Assembly: GCA_005884945.1 (NCBI GenBank)
Contig: VAYM01000158.1
Span: 1-34,167, forward strand
DNA: 34,167 nt
Origin: Actinomycetota bacterium
GTDB lineage: Bacteria; Actinomycetota; Thermoleophilia; Gaiellales; Gaiellaceae
Direction: 5' to 3'
Part shown: positions 24,095-31,295 of the stretch, piece after piece
Layout of the letters: every line of letters begins with the position of its first letter
Position numbering within the stretch: the stretch's first letter is position 1
Notes under the pieces: model-generated
The model's database searches: none
Seen by the model: only the letters and a program-made list of their open reading frames with translations
Told to the model about the DNA's origin: nothing
Translations under genes and position numbers: made by a program

Positions 24095-24100
24095 TACCCT
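24095..24100 (+). promoter_or_regulatory. -10 element TACCCT, leaderless start
   Basis: TACCCT lies 6 bases before GTG 24107. Confidence 0.5.
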
Positions 24101-24106
24101 GAGGCG

Positions 24107-25678
24107 GTGACGGCGCGTCGCCCCGCTCCGTTCTTCCTCGCTCTCGGTGCCGCTTTCGCAGGGCTGATCGGGATCATCTCGGCGCTGACGCCGGAGTTCG
24201 CCGACCGGTACGACCTCGTCCAGGGCGTCCTCCCGCCCGGTCTGCCTGCAGCGGCCAGGGTGATTGCACTTGCGTTCGGGTTCGCCCTGATCTGGCTTGC
24301 ACGGGGCCTCTTGCGGCGAAAGCGGCGCGCCTGGCAGCTCGCCATCGTGGTCGTGGCCGTCTCGGCGGCGGCTCATCTCGCCAAGGGCCTCGATGTCGAG
24401 GAGGCGGCCGTCGGTCTCGTGCTGCTCGCCGCCCTCTGGCGCTATCGAGCCCAGTTCACCGCGCCCGGCGACCCGGCCGTGCTGCGCCCGCTCGCGCGGG
24501 TGCTCGTCATGCTCGGCGTCGTCGCCGCGCTGTTCGGGCTACGCGAGACCCTCGTCGTCTCCGACAACATCGAGAACGCGCTCGTCCTCCTCGGCGTCCT
24601 GCTCACGTTCCGCGCGCTCTACCTCTGGTTCCATCCGCTCGGCGACTCCGGTCCGCATACCGACGCCGAGCATGCCCAAGCACGAGCGGTCGTCCGCGAC
24701 CAGGGGCGCGACAGTCTCGCGTACTTCTCTCTGCGCCGCGACAAGCGGTTCCTGTTCTCGCCGTCCCGAAGGACGTTCCTCGCGTACCGCGTCGTCAACG
24801 GCAGCGCGCTCGTCAGCGGCGACCCGATCGGCGAGCCCGACGAGATCGAGGATCTGCTCCACGAGTTCCGGCGGATCGCACGCGCGGCAGGGTGGCGGGT
24901 CGCGGCGCTCGGTGCGAGTGCGGAGCTCGTTCCGCTCTATCGCCGTCTCGGCTTCCACGCCGTGTACCTCGGCGACGAGGCGGTCGTCCGGCCGGCGGAG
25001 TTCTCGCTCGACGGACGGCCGATCCGCAAGGTGCGGCAGTCGGTCACGCGGCTGCGGAAAGCCGGCTACACGGTGCGAGCGTTTCCCGTCCACGATGTCG
25101 ACGCCGACCTGCGCCGCGAGATCGCCAGTGTGTCGGCGGAGTGGCGAGGCCGCTGGCCCGAGCGAGGTTTCACCATGGCGATGGACGCGCTCTGGGCCTA
25201 TCCCGAGAGCGTCCTCGTCGTCGCGGAGGACGCCGCCGGCCGGATCGGCGGGTTCCTGCACCTCGTCCCCTCGCCGGCGTGCGGCGGCTGGTCGCTCGCG
25301 ACGATGCGGCGCCGGCGCGACACGCCGAACGGGTTGATGGAGTTCCTGATCGTCGAGGCGATCGCGTGGGCGCGCGCAAACGACGTGACTGAGCTGTCGC
25401 TCAACTTCGCCGTCTTCGCAAAGGCGCTACGCGCATCGGCGGACGCAGCGTTCGGGCTGCGTTCGCTGCGCGCCGTTCTCCTCCGGTTCGACCGCTTCTT
25501 CCAGCTCGAGCGGCTGCACAACTTCAATAGAAAGTTCTTCCCGGTGTGGCGACCGCGGTTCGTGTGCTTCGAGCGATGGACCGACGCGCCGCTCGTCGCG
25601 CTCGCATACCTCCACGTGGAGCAGCTGCTGACTCCGCCGGGCCCGTGGGTTCGCGACGAAGACCTCGCGGCCGTTTGA
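24107..25678 (+). CDS. MprF-like phosphatidylglycerol lysyltransferase-type protein (DUF2156)
   Basis: A 523-residue membrane protein. About five hydrophobic segments lie in residues 10-185. A C-terminal soluble catalytic region (about 195-510) has the tandem GNAT fold of the MprF/LPG synthase domain: SLAYFSLRRDKRFLFSPSRRTFLAYR, VSGDPIGEPDEIEDLL, YRRLGFHAVYLGDEAVV and LNFAVFAKALRASAD. Such enzymes transfer an aminoacyl group from aminoacyl-tRNA to phosphatidylglycerol, lowering surface charge and giving resistance to cationic peptides. The membrane part is smaller than the 14-span flippase of full MprF, so flipping may be absent. The amino acid used cannot be predicted. Its TGA overlaps the TTG start of the next gene. 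Confidence 0.88.
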   Translation: MTARRPAPFFLALGAAFAGLIGIISALTPEFADRYDLVQGVLPPGLPAAARVIALAFGFALIWLARGLLRRKRRAWQLAIVVVAVSAAAHLAKGLDVEEAAVGLVLLAALWRYRAQFTAPGDPAVLRPLARVLVMLGVVAALFGLRETLVVSDNIENALVLLGVLLTFRALYLWFHPLGDSGPHTDAEHAQARAVVRDQGRDSLAYFSLRRDKRFLFSPSRRTFLAYRVVNGSALVSGDPIGEPDEIEDLLHEFRRIARAAGWRVAALGASAELVPLYRRLGFHAVYLGDEAVVRPAEFSLDGRPIRKVRQSVTRLRKAGYTVRAFPVHDVDADLRREIASVSAEWRGRWPERGFTMAMDALWAYPESVLVVAEDAAGRIGGFLHLVPSPACGGWSLATMRRRRDTPNGLMEFLIVEAIAWARANDVTELSLNFAVFAKALRASADAAFGLRSLRAVLLRFDRFFQLERLHNFNRKFFPVWRPRFVCFERWTDAPLVALAYLHVEQLLTPPGPWVRDEDLAAV

Positions 25679-26790
25679 CCGGCCGACGACTGCTCGTCCT
25701 CGCGGCGAAGGCGGCCGGCGCCGTCCTCGTCGTCGTCGTGATCGTCGTCTGGAATCCGTTCGCGAAGTCGACGACTCCGTCCTCTGCCGCGAACGTGCGG
25801 CCGTTCGCGAGCGGATTCGTCAGCCCGACGGACATCGCCTCGACAGCGGCCGAGCCGCGGCGCCTCTACATCGTGGAGCAGCCCGGACGGATCCGCTACC
25901 TCGTCGGCAACCGCATCGCCGGGACGTTCCTCGACATCCGTTCGCGCGTTGCGAGCGGGGGCGAGCGCGGCCTGCTCTCCGTCGCCTTCAGCCCGCGGTA
26001 CGCGCGCGATCACCGCTTCTACGTCGACTACACGGACCGGAACGGCGACACACGCGTCGTCGAGTTCCGGTCGCGGAGCGGAAAGGCGATCGCGTCGTCG
26101 GCGCGACAGCTCCTCTTCGTCAAGCAGCCGTTCCCGAATCACAACGGCGGTCAGCTGCAGTTCGGCCCCGACGGCCTGCTCTACGTGGGAATGGGCGACG
26201 GCGGGTCGGGGGGCGACCCGGGGAACCGCGCGCAGACGCTTTCCATCCGGCTCGGCAAGCTGCTCCGCATCGACCCGTTCAGGCGCGGCGCGCGCTGGCA
26301 AACGGTTGCGTACGGTCTTCGCAATCCCTGGCGGTTCTCGTTCGACCGCGAGACCGGCGATCTGTACATCGGCGAGGTCGGACAGAGCGCCTGGGAGGAG
26401 ATCGACTTCCGTCCGCGCGCTCAGATCGGCTCGCTCGCGAACTACGGCTGGCACGTGTACGAGGGCCGCGCGCGCTTCACGCGTGGAACGCCGAACACGC
26501 GCGGGCAGCTTGTGTTTCCCGTCGCGGTGTACTCGCACGACGAGGGCTGCTCCGTGACGGGCGGTTACGTGTACCGCGGTCACGAGATACCCTCGATGGT
26601 CGGGCGGTACTACTACGGCGACTGGTGCTCCGGCACGATCTGGAGCCTGCGCATCGACAACGGGAGCGCAGTCGACATCCGCAAGGAGTCGGCGCGGATC
26701 GGTCAGCTGACGAGCTTCGGCGAGGACGCTGCGGGTGAGCTGTTCGCGGCGTCCGGAGGGAGCGGCCGGATCTACCGGATCGTGCCGTGA
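25675..26790 (+). CDS. PQQ-dependent aldose sugar dehydrogenase-like beta-propeller
   Basis: A 371-residue protein with an N-terminal membrane anchor or signal (LLVLAAKAAGAVLVVVVIVVW) and a six-bladed beta-propeller of the soluble glucose/aldose sugar dehydrogenase family. Key motifs are GRIRYLVG, ERGLLSVAFSPRYARDHRFYV, the catalytic-His segment FPNHNGGQLQFGPDGLLYVGMGDGG, LRNPWRFSFDRETGDLYIGEVGQ and EEIDF. Family members oxidise sugars with PQQ and Ca2+ outside the membrane, though many bacterial members have unknown substrates. I choose TTG 25675 because it overlaps the upstream stop (TTGA) and places the anchor at the N-terminus. The frame is open further upstream, but there it only shadows the MprF-like gene. 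Confidence 0.9.
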   Translation: MTGRRLLVLAAKAAGAVLVVVVIVVWNPFAKSTTPSSAANVRPFASGFVSPTDIASTAAEPRRLYIVEQPGRIRYLVGNRIAGTFLDIRSRVASGGERGLLSVAFSPRYARDHRFYVDYTDRNGDTRVVEFRSRSGKAIASSARQLLFVKQPFPNHNGGQLQFGPDGLLYVGMGDGGSGGDPGNRAQTLSIRLGKLLRIDPFRRGARWQTVAYGLRNPWRFSFDRETGDLYIGEVGQSAWEEIDFRPRAQIGSLANYGWHVYEGRARFTRGTPNTRGQLVFPVAVYSHDEGCSVTGGYVYRGHEIPSMVGRYYYGDWCSGTIWSLRIDNGSAVDIRKESARIGQLTSFGEDAAGELFAASGGSGRIYRIVP

Positions 26791-28092
26791 TGCTGGCGCC
26801 GCTCTTCGCGGCGGTCGCCCTCGCCGCGGCCCCGGCGCACGACTGGACGCGCTTCGACTACGACGTCGGCCGCTCCGGTGTCTACCCGTTCGCCACGGGG
26901 ATCACGGCCTCGAACGCTGCGCACCTCCAACGACAGCGCGTCGAGCTCGACGGAACCGTCGACTCCTCGCCGATCTACCTGCACGACGTCACTGTCGAAG
27001 GCGCGCGCCACGACGTCTTCTTCGTGACGACGACGTACGGGAAGACGCTTGCGATCGACGCCGCGAGCGGTCGCGTGCTTTGGCGCTACCTGCCGTCGTC
27101 GTACTCGTCGCTCGCGGGCACGTACCGGATCACGAACGCGACGCCGGTCGCAGACCCCAGCCGCACCGCGATCTACGCCGCGGGACCGGACGGCCGCATT
27201 CGCAAGCTCTCGGTCGCCGACGGTCACGAGCTGTGGTCGACCGCGATCACGTTGCTGCCGCGGCGCGAGAAGATCGCGGCGGCGCTGAACCTGACGCGGA
27301 GGCTCGTGATCGCGACGACCGGCGGCTACGTCGGAGACGCGCCGCCGTACCAGGGCCACGTCGTCATGCTGCGCGCATCCACCGGGAAGATCGTGCGCGT
27401 GTGGAACTCCCTGTGCAGCAACCGGCACGCGCTCATCGACCCCGCGTCGTGCCGTTCGAGCGACTCCGCGATCTGGGCTCGCGCCGGTGCAGTCGTCGAG
27501 CCGAGCGGACGTCTTCTCGTAGCCACAGGGAACGCTCCGTGGAACGGGCGAACCGACTGGGGTGACAGCGCGCTGGAGCTCTCCGCAGATGCCGCGCGCC
27601 TGCTGCAGAACTGGACGCCGCGGAACCAAGCTGCGCTCAACAGCTCGGACGCAGACCTCGGCAGCACCGCGCCCGCGCTGCTCGGCGGCGGGCTCGCGCT
27701 CCAGGGCGGCAAGGACGGGAAGCTGCGTCTGTTGAGCCTGCGCCGCATGAACGGCACGGCACGAGCCGCGGCTCGAACCGACGTGGGCGTTCGTCGCCGA
27801 CGGCGCCGGAACCGCCGCCTGGCGGCTCGTCAAAGGACGTTTGCGCCTCGCGTGGCAGAACCGACATTCGGGCACGAGTCCCCTCGTCGCGGGCGGGCTC
27901 CTGTACGTCTACGACCCGGGCGGAGCGCTGCGCGTCTATCGCCCGACGAACGGCCGTGCCGTTGCGACGCTGCCCGCAGGGGCCGGTCACTGGAACAGCC
28001 CAATCGTCGTCGCCGGGCGCATCGCCCTTCCCGAAGGCGATGCCAACGAACACCGCGAGAGCGGCATCCTCGACATCTACCGCCTGCCCTAG
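26787..28092 (+). pseudogene. secreted PQQ-like beta-propeller protein, frameshifted
   Basis: The gene opens at GTG 26787 (GTGA overlap) or ATG 26790 with a signal peptide (MLAPLFAAVALAAAPA). It encodes outer beta-propeller repeats of the PQQ enzyme type, for example TTYGKTLAIDAASGRVLWRY and AAGPDGRIRKLSVADGHELW. Frame is kept to LRLLSLRRMNG near 27755. The natural continuation (PRLEPTWAFVADGAGTAAWR, LAWQNRHSGTSPLVAGGLLY, ending ESGILDIYRLP) lies one frame over, from about 27751 to TAG 28092. No large gap is evident, so a shift equivalent to +1 base near 27751-27766 suffices. The site contains a CGGCACGGCACG repeat, a likely slippage point. The protein is broken unless the base is a sequencing error. 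It is the third gene of the MprF-dehydrogenase operon. Confidence 0.75.
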
Positions 28093-28310
28093 CCGGTTCT
28101 GCGGCGGCGCACGGACGGTCCTTGCTGTCCGAGCGCCGCGTAGGCGAGCGCCTGCAGCGACTCGTTCAGCGTCGCGAGCTCGTGCGAGATGCGCAGGAGC
28201 TGCTCGTTCGTGTCGAGACGCAGCGTAAGCGTGTGCACCTCGTCACAGAGCCGGTCGAGTCGTTCGAGCAGTGCATCGAGCTGCCTGTCGGCGACGTCGC
28301 GCTTTTCCAT
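28089..28310 (-). CDS. small coiled-coil protein of unknown function
   Basis: A 73-residue protein that is nearly all amphipathic helix with regular Leu spacing (DRQLDALLERLDRLCDEVHTL, then EQLLRISHELATLNESLQAL), ending in a basic tail RRRRTG. It should form a coiled-coil dimer or oligomer. No family is known to me. ATG 28310 is chosen because the -10 hexamer TAAGAT lies 6 bases before it; GTG 28313 is the alternative. The stop TAG shares a CTAG with the stop of the convergent propeller gene. The gene follows the HAD-like gene by 4 bases, so it may be read from both that operon and its own promoter. Confidence 0.72.
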   Translation of the reverse strand: MEKRDVADRQLDALLERLDRLCDEVHTLTLRLDTNEQLLRISHELATLNESLQALAYAALGQQGPSVRRRRTG

Positions 28311-28314
28311 CACC

Positions 28315-28731
28315 TCATCTTAGGCCGACGAGCTGTGCACGCGTCCGCACGACGCGGGCGTCGGCCCCGAGCCGCGCAAGCAACCGCTCGAGCGCGTCGC
28401 CGCCGGTCTCGAGCGCGTCGACGCGCCGGGCAGCACCGAGCTGGGCGAGTGCGACGCGGGCGAGCTCCTCGGGGGCGTCCGTGAAGACGCCGATCGTCGC
28501 TCCCCCAGCATGCAGACGACGTAGCGCGGCGCTCGCTTCCGCGTCTGGCCGGAGATACACCGGCGCACGCTCCTCCGCGAAGCGCTGCAGCAGCTGGCGC
28601 CAGTTCGGCAGCTCGTCGTCGAGCGCCGTCACGTCGATGCGCGCACGCCGCCGGGCGTCCTCGAGCCAGTCCTCCCACAGGCGCCGGGTGTCGCCGAGCG
28701 CGCCGTCGAGGTCGACGGCGACGGCGGTCAC
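28315..28731 (-). CDS. HAD-like phosphatase domain protein, reduced
   Basis: A 138-residue protein with the first HAD motif (VAVDLDGALGDT, residues 4-15; the Asp nucleophile is in DLDG), a short cap-like segment (DVTALDDELPNWRQLLQRF), and motif II in TIGVFTDAPEEL. The expected motif III Lys and motif IV acidic pair are not visible; the C-terminus ends after LARLGADARVVRTRAQL. It may be a binding or degenerate member, and any phosphatase activity is doubtful. GTG 28731 overlaps the VanZ-like gene's TGA (GTGA); longer reading frames upstream lie over that gene and are not coding. Confidence 0.75.
   Translation of the reverse strand: MTAVAVDLDGALGDTRRLWEDWLEDARRRARIDVTALDDELPNWRQLLQRFAEERAPVYLRPDAEASAALRRLHAGGATIGVFTDAPEELARVALAQLGAARRVDALETGGDALERLLARLGADARVVRTRAQLVGLR
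28317..28322 (-). promoter_or_regulatory. -10 element TAAGAT for the coiled-coil gene
   Basis: On the minus strand TAAGAT lies 6 bases before ATG 28310. It overlaps the last codons and stop of the HAD-like gene. Confidence 0.45.
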
Positions 28732-29069
28732 GGGCGGGCGCGTTCCCACACCAGCAATCCGGCGAGGATCCCGACAGCGTCGAAGCCGACGTCGACCGGC
28801 GTTCCGTGCCGTCCGTGCACGAAGTGCTGGTGGAGCTCGTCGCTCGCCGCGTATGCGAGCGCGGCGAAGAACGCCGGCACCTGCCGTCCGAACGCGCGAT
28901 AGAGCAGCGCGGCGAGGATCGCGTACTCCGTCATGTGCGCGCACTTCCGCAGGACGTAATCCCAGGTGCCGAGGCCGGTCCCGAGGCTCGGAATCGACGA
29001 CAGCGCGAAAATCACGCCGGCCCAGAGGACGACCGGAATCCACAGCGACACGACACGCGATCTGGCCAT
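28728..29069 (-). CDS. VanZ-like membrane protein
   Basis: A 113-residue protein with about four membrane segments (WIPVVLWAGVIFALSSIP; LRKCAHMTEYAILAALLY; PAFFAALAYAASDELHQHFV; VGFDAVGILAGLLVW). The conserved VanZ phrases are present: the KCAHMTEYAILA helix, and SDELHQHFVHGRHGTPVDVGFD. VanZ gives low-level teicoplanin resistance in enterococci, but most relatives are uncharacterised. ATG 29069 is the only sensible start. The gene is divergent from the B12-controlled operon, and its -10 candidate overlaps that operon's promoter. Confidence 0.88.
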   Translation of the reverse strand: MARSRVVSLWIPVVLWAGVIFALSSIPSLGTGLGTWDYVLRKCAHMTEYAILAALLYRAFGRQVPAFFAALAYAASDELHQHFVHGRHGTPVDVGFDAVGILAGLLVWERARP

Positions 29070-29079
29070 TCGCGCGACG

Positions 29080-29085
29080 ATGGTA
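29080..29085 (-). promoter_or_regulatory. possible -10 element TACCAT for the VanZ-like gene
   Basis: TACCAT on the minus strand is 10 bases before ATG 29069. It overlaps the TAGTCT element on the other strand by two bases. Confidence 0.35.
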
Positions 29086-29089
29086 GTCT
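29084..29089 (+). promoter_or_regulatory. -10 element TAGTCT for the B12-controlled operon
   Basis: TAGTCT would start transcription near 29096, a few bases before the first stem of the riboswitch at 29101. Confidence 0.5.
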
Positions 29090-29100
29090 CCGGCCCACAA

Positions 29101-29248
29101 CCGGCGAGCGGTCAGGGAATCCGGTGCAAGTCCGGAACGGTCCCGCCGCTGTGAGGGGAGACGCTCCCGCGCCGACGTGCCACTGGCCTCCGGGCTGGGA
29201 AGGCGGCGTCGGGAGGGCGCCCCGAGTCAGAAGACCTCCGCCTGCCGG
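29101..29248 (+). promoter_or_regulatory. cobalamin (adenosylcobalamin) riboswitch
   Basis: The conserved core of a B12 riboswitch is easy to read: AGGGAATCCGGTGCAAGTCC then GGAACGGTCCCGCCGCTGTGA (29114-29154), the B12 box GCCACTG...GGGAAGGCGGCG (about 29179-29207), and GAGTCAGAAGACCTCCGCC (29224-29242). CCGGC at 29101-29105 and GCCGG at 29244-29248 close stem P1. The gene it controls starts at 29282 after AAGGAGG. The CCTCC at 29235-29239 could pair with GGAGG (29273-29277), so translational control of the ribosome binding site is likely. No terminator with a T-run follows. Confidence 0.93.
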
Positions 29249-29281
29249 AAAAGGAACGGACCCCTCGCGGAAGGAGGATTC

Positions 29282-29905
29282 GTGTCTCACCGACTCTTCG
29301 TCGTCGTCGCGGCGGTTGCGGCGGCGCTCGTGCTTGTCCCCTGTGCGCTCGCGGTCAAGGTGCACGTTCGCGTCGAAGGAAAGACGCGGACGATCTTCGG
29401 CGCGACGTCGCCGCTCGTCGACGTGACGTCGCCACAGGCCAATGCGTTGCCGGAGAACGCGCTCGACGCGCTCGACACCGCGAGCTCGCTCGGCGAGTTC
29501 TTCTACCACGTCACACAGACGAGCTTCGGCCCGTACGTCGACCAGATCGGGCGCTTCCCGGCGGCCGGGCAGACGGGCTGGGTCTTCAAGGTCAACGGCG
29601 CGTCGCCGCCGGTCGGCGCCGACCAGGTGAAGCTGCAGGCCGGTGACACGGTGCTCTGGTACTGGGCGCAGTTCGGGGTTGCGGGCGGGCCGAAGACGCT
29701 CACGCTGTCCCGTTCCGGTCGCTGCTATGCGGTGGTCGCGCAGGACGACAACGGCAAGGGGACACCCGCGGTCGGCGCTGTCCTGCACGTCGGCTCGGCT
29801 CGCAGCGTCGCCACACGGAACGGACGAGCGTGCCTCGGCCCACATCGCGGCCTGGTCGTGCGCGCCGAGCTCGCGGGCGCGGTCCGCTCGAACGCGCTGC
29901 CGTGA
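29282..29905 (+). CDS. secreted DUF4430 (transcobalamin C-terminal domain-like) protein
   Basis: A 207-residue exported protein, first in the B12-riboswitch operon. The signal peptide is about residues 1-24 (FVVVAAVAAALVLVPCALA). The DUF4430 region is about residues 60-125: LGEFFYHVTQTSFGPYVDQI, TGWVFKVNGASPPVGADQVK and LQAGDTVLWYWAQFG. In animal intrinsic factor and transcobalamin the same fold is the C-terminal beta domain that closes over B12; the recognisable pattern is W-x-F-x-x-(N/S)-G ... G-x-x-x-x-W-x-(Y/F). Residues after 130 are an extra beta-rich segment (GRCYAVVAQDDNGKG, LHVGSARS) with two Cys. GTG 29282 follows the strong ribosome binding site AAGGAGG. Its stop overlaps the next start (GTGA). 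B12 binding is inferred from riboswitch and fold. Confidence 0.85.
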   Translation: MSHRLFVVVAAVAAALVLVPCALAVKVHVRVEGKTRTIFGATSPLVDVTSPQANALPENALDALDTASSLGEFFYHVTQTSFGPYVDQIGRFPAAGQTGWVFKVNGASPPVGADQVKLQAGDTVLWYWAQFGVAGGPKTLTLSRSGRCYAVVAQDDNGKGTPAVGAVLHVGSARSVATRNGRACLGPHRGLVVRAELAGAVRSNALP

Positions 29906-30600
29906 CATCGAGGCTCGTCGCCGCCGTTCTCGCATCCGCGAGCCTCGCGGGCTGCGCCAACGGCGGCGACCGCGGCAGGGCCACGATCTGGGTCACGCGC
30001 GACCGCGGCACACGTGTGTTGCTGCAGCGGACGGTGCCGGCCGGCCTCACCGCGATGCAGGGGCTCGACCGCGTCGCGCACATCAAGACGCGCTATGCGG
30101 GCCGCTTCGTGCAGTCGATCGACGGGTTCGAGGGATCGCTGAGCGCGCGACGCGATTGGTTCTACTTCATCAACGGGTACGAGGCGGACCGCTCCGCCGC
30201 GGAGTACCGGCTGCACGCCGGCGACGTCGAGTGGTGGGACTACCGGTCGTGGAAGACGAAGATGGTGCAGCCGGTCGTCGTCGGCGCGTTTCCGGAGCCG
30301 TTCCTTCATGGCTACGACGGCAAGCGGCGCCCCGCCGTCGTCGTCTACTTCACCCGTGCACAACGGGCTGAGGCGCGCAAGGTCGCGCGGGTGCTTCACG
30401 GGCGTGCGATCGAGAACCTCTTCGATCCGCGCGCGGTGGCGGCGAACGTCCTGGTGCTCGCGCAGCACAAGAAGCCGGCGTTCAACGCGACCACGCGCGG
30501 CGGAGCGGGGAGTCCGGTTGCGTTCGTCTACTCGGGCGATCCACGCCTGTTGTTGCGGAGGCCGCCGGTCGGTCACCTGCGCTACGAGGTGGGGAGGTGA
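29902..30600 (+). CDS. DUF4430 lipoprotein
   Basis: A 232-residue lipoprotein. The lipobox LAGC puts the acylated Cys at residue 18. The DUF4430 region (about residues 28-115) reads ATIWVTRDRGTRVLLQ, VPAGLTAMQGLDRVAHIKT, DWFYFINGYEADRSAAEYRL and GDVEWWDYRSW. It shares with the preceding secreted protein the W-x-F-x-x-N-G and G-D-x-x-W-x-Y pattern. Residues 116-232 form a second domain I do not recognise (VVGAFPEPFLHGYDG, NVLVLAQHKKPAF, PVAFVYSGDPRLLL). The protein would sit on the outer face of the membrane beside the ECF transporter encoded next. GTG 29902 overlaps the previous TGA and its TGA overlaps the ecfT GTG. Confidence 0.85.
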   Translation: MTSRLVAAVLASASLAGCANGGDRGRATIWVTRDRGTRVLLQRTVPAGLTAMQGLDRVAHIKTRYAGRFVQSIDGFEGSLSARRDWFYFINGYEADRSAAEYRLHAGDVEWWDYRSWKTKMVQPVVVGAFPEPFLHGYDGKRRPAVVVYFTRAQRAEARKVARVLHGRAIENLFDPRAVAANVLVLAQHKKPAFNATTRGGAGSPVAFVYSGDPRLLLRRPPVGHLRYEVGR

Positions 30601-31295
30601 GGCCGGTCGCGGCGGTTGCGTTGTTAGGGGCCGCTGTTGCGGCGGCGCTGCTCGCGCGGCACACGATCTCGGTCGGGATGCTCGCGGTCGCGTTGGTTCT
30701 GGTGTGTCTCCGCGCGCCGCGGTCCCGCCGCTGGCCGTACCTCGTCGGAACGACGCTCTCCGCGCTCGCGCTGTTCGTGATCACGCCGTTCGTCGAGACG
30801 ATCGGGTCGCATCCGCTGTGGGTCGGCCCGATCGTGCCGGTGCTCGGTCAGCTCGACGTGACGCGGGAGGAGCTCTGGAGCGCGCTGTTCCAGGCGTGCC
30901 GTCTCGCGGCCGTCGGGTTCGCGTTCGCCGCCTACGCGCTGCTCCTCGACCACGACCGGCTGCTGTCGGGCGCCGGCATTGCGCGTCGTTCCGTCCTCGC
31001 CGTCGCGCTGGCGACGCGGCTCGTGCCGACGCTCGAACGCGACGCCGGCGGGCTGGTCGACTCGTTGCGCGGTCGCGGCGTCGCGGTCGAAGGCGTGCGG
31101 CGCCGCGCTGCGCTCATGTCGCCGTTGCTGGCGGGGTCGTTGGAGCGGGGACTGAACCTCGCCGAGGCGATGGAGGTGCGCGGGTACGGCCGGAGCGGTC
31201 GCACGCGCATCCCCGCTCCGCCGTGGACGCCGACAGATGTCGCAGGCCTGGCCGTCGCAGCGCTGCTCGTCGTGGCGGGAGTCGCATGGCTCTAG
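30597..31295 (+). CDS. ecfT: energy-coupling factor transmembrane protein EcfT (CbiQ-like)
   Basis: A 232-residue membrane protein of the EcfT/CbiQ family, the scaffold that links the S component to the ATPases of ECF vitamin transporters. Hydrophobic segments lie near residues 4-20, 24-40, 48-68 and 105-120, and at the C-terminus. The coupling helices carry the two short Arg motifs, seen here as DSLRGRGV and AEAMEVRGYG (about residues 190-199), the latter the diagnostic Ala-Arg-Gly box. The GTG start is coupled to the lipoprotein gene, and the end overlaps the ATPase gene by 10 bases. It has nothing of the cobalt-specific cluster (no CbiM or CbiN nearby). Confidence 0.9.
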   Translation: MRPVAAVALLGAAVAAALLARHTISVGMLAVALVLVCLRAPRSRRWPYLVGTTLSALALFVITPFVETIGSHPLWVGPIVPVLGQLDVTREELWSALFQACRLAAVGFAFAAYALLLDHDRLLSGAGIARRSVLAVALATRLVPTLERDAGGLVDSLRGRGVAVEGVRRRAALMSPLLAGSLERGLNLAEAMEVRGYGRSGRTRIPAPPWTPTDVAGLAVAALLVVAGVAWL

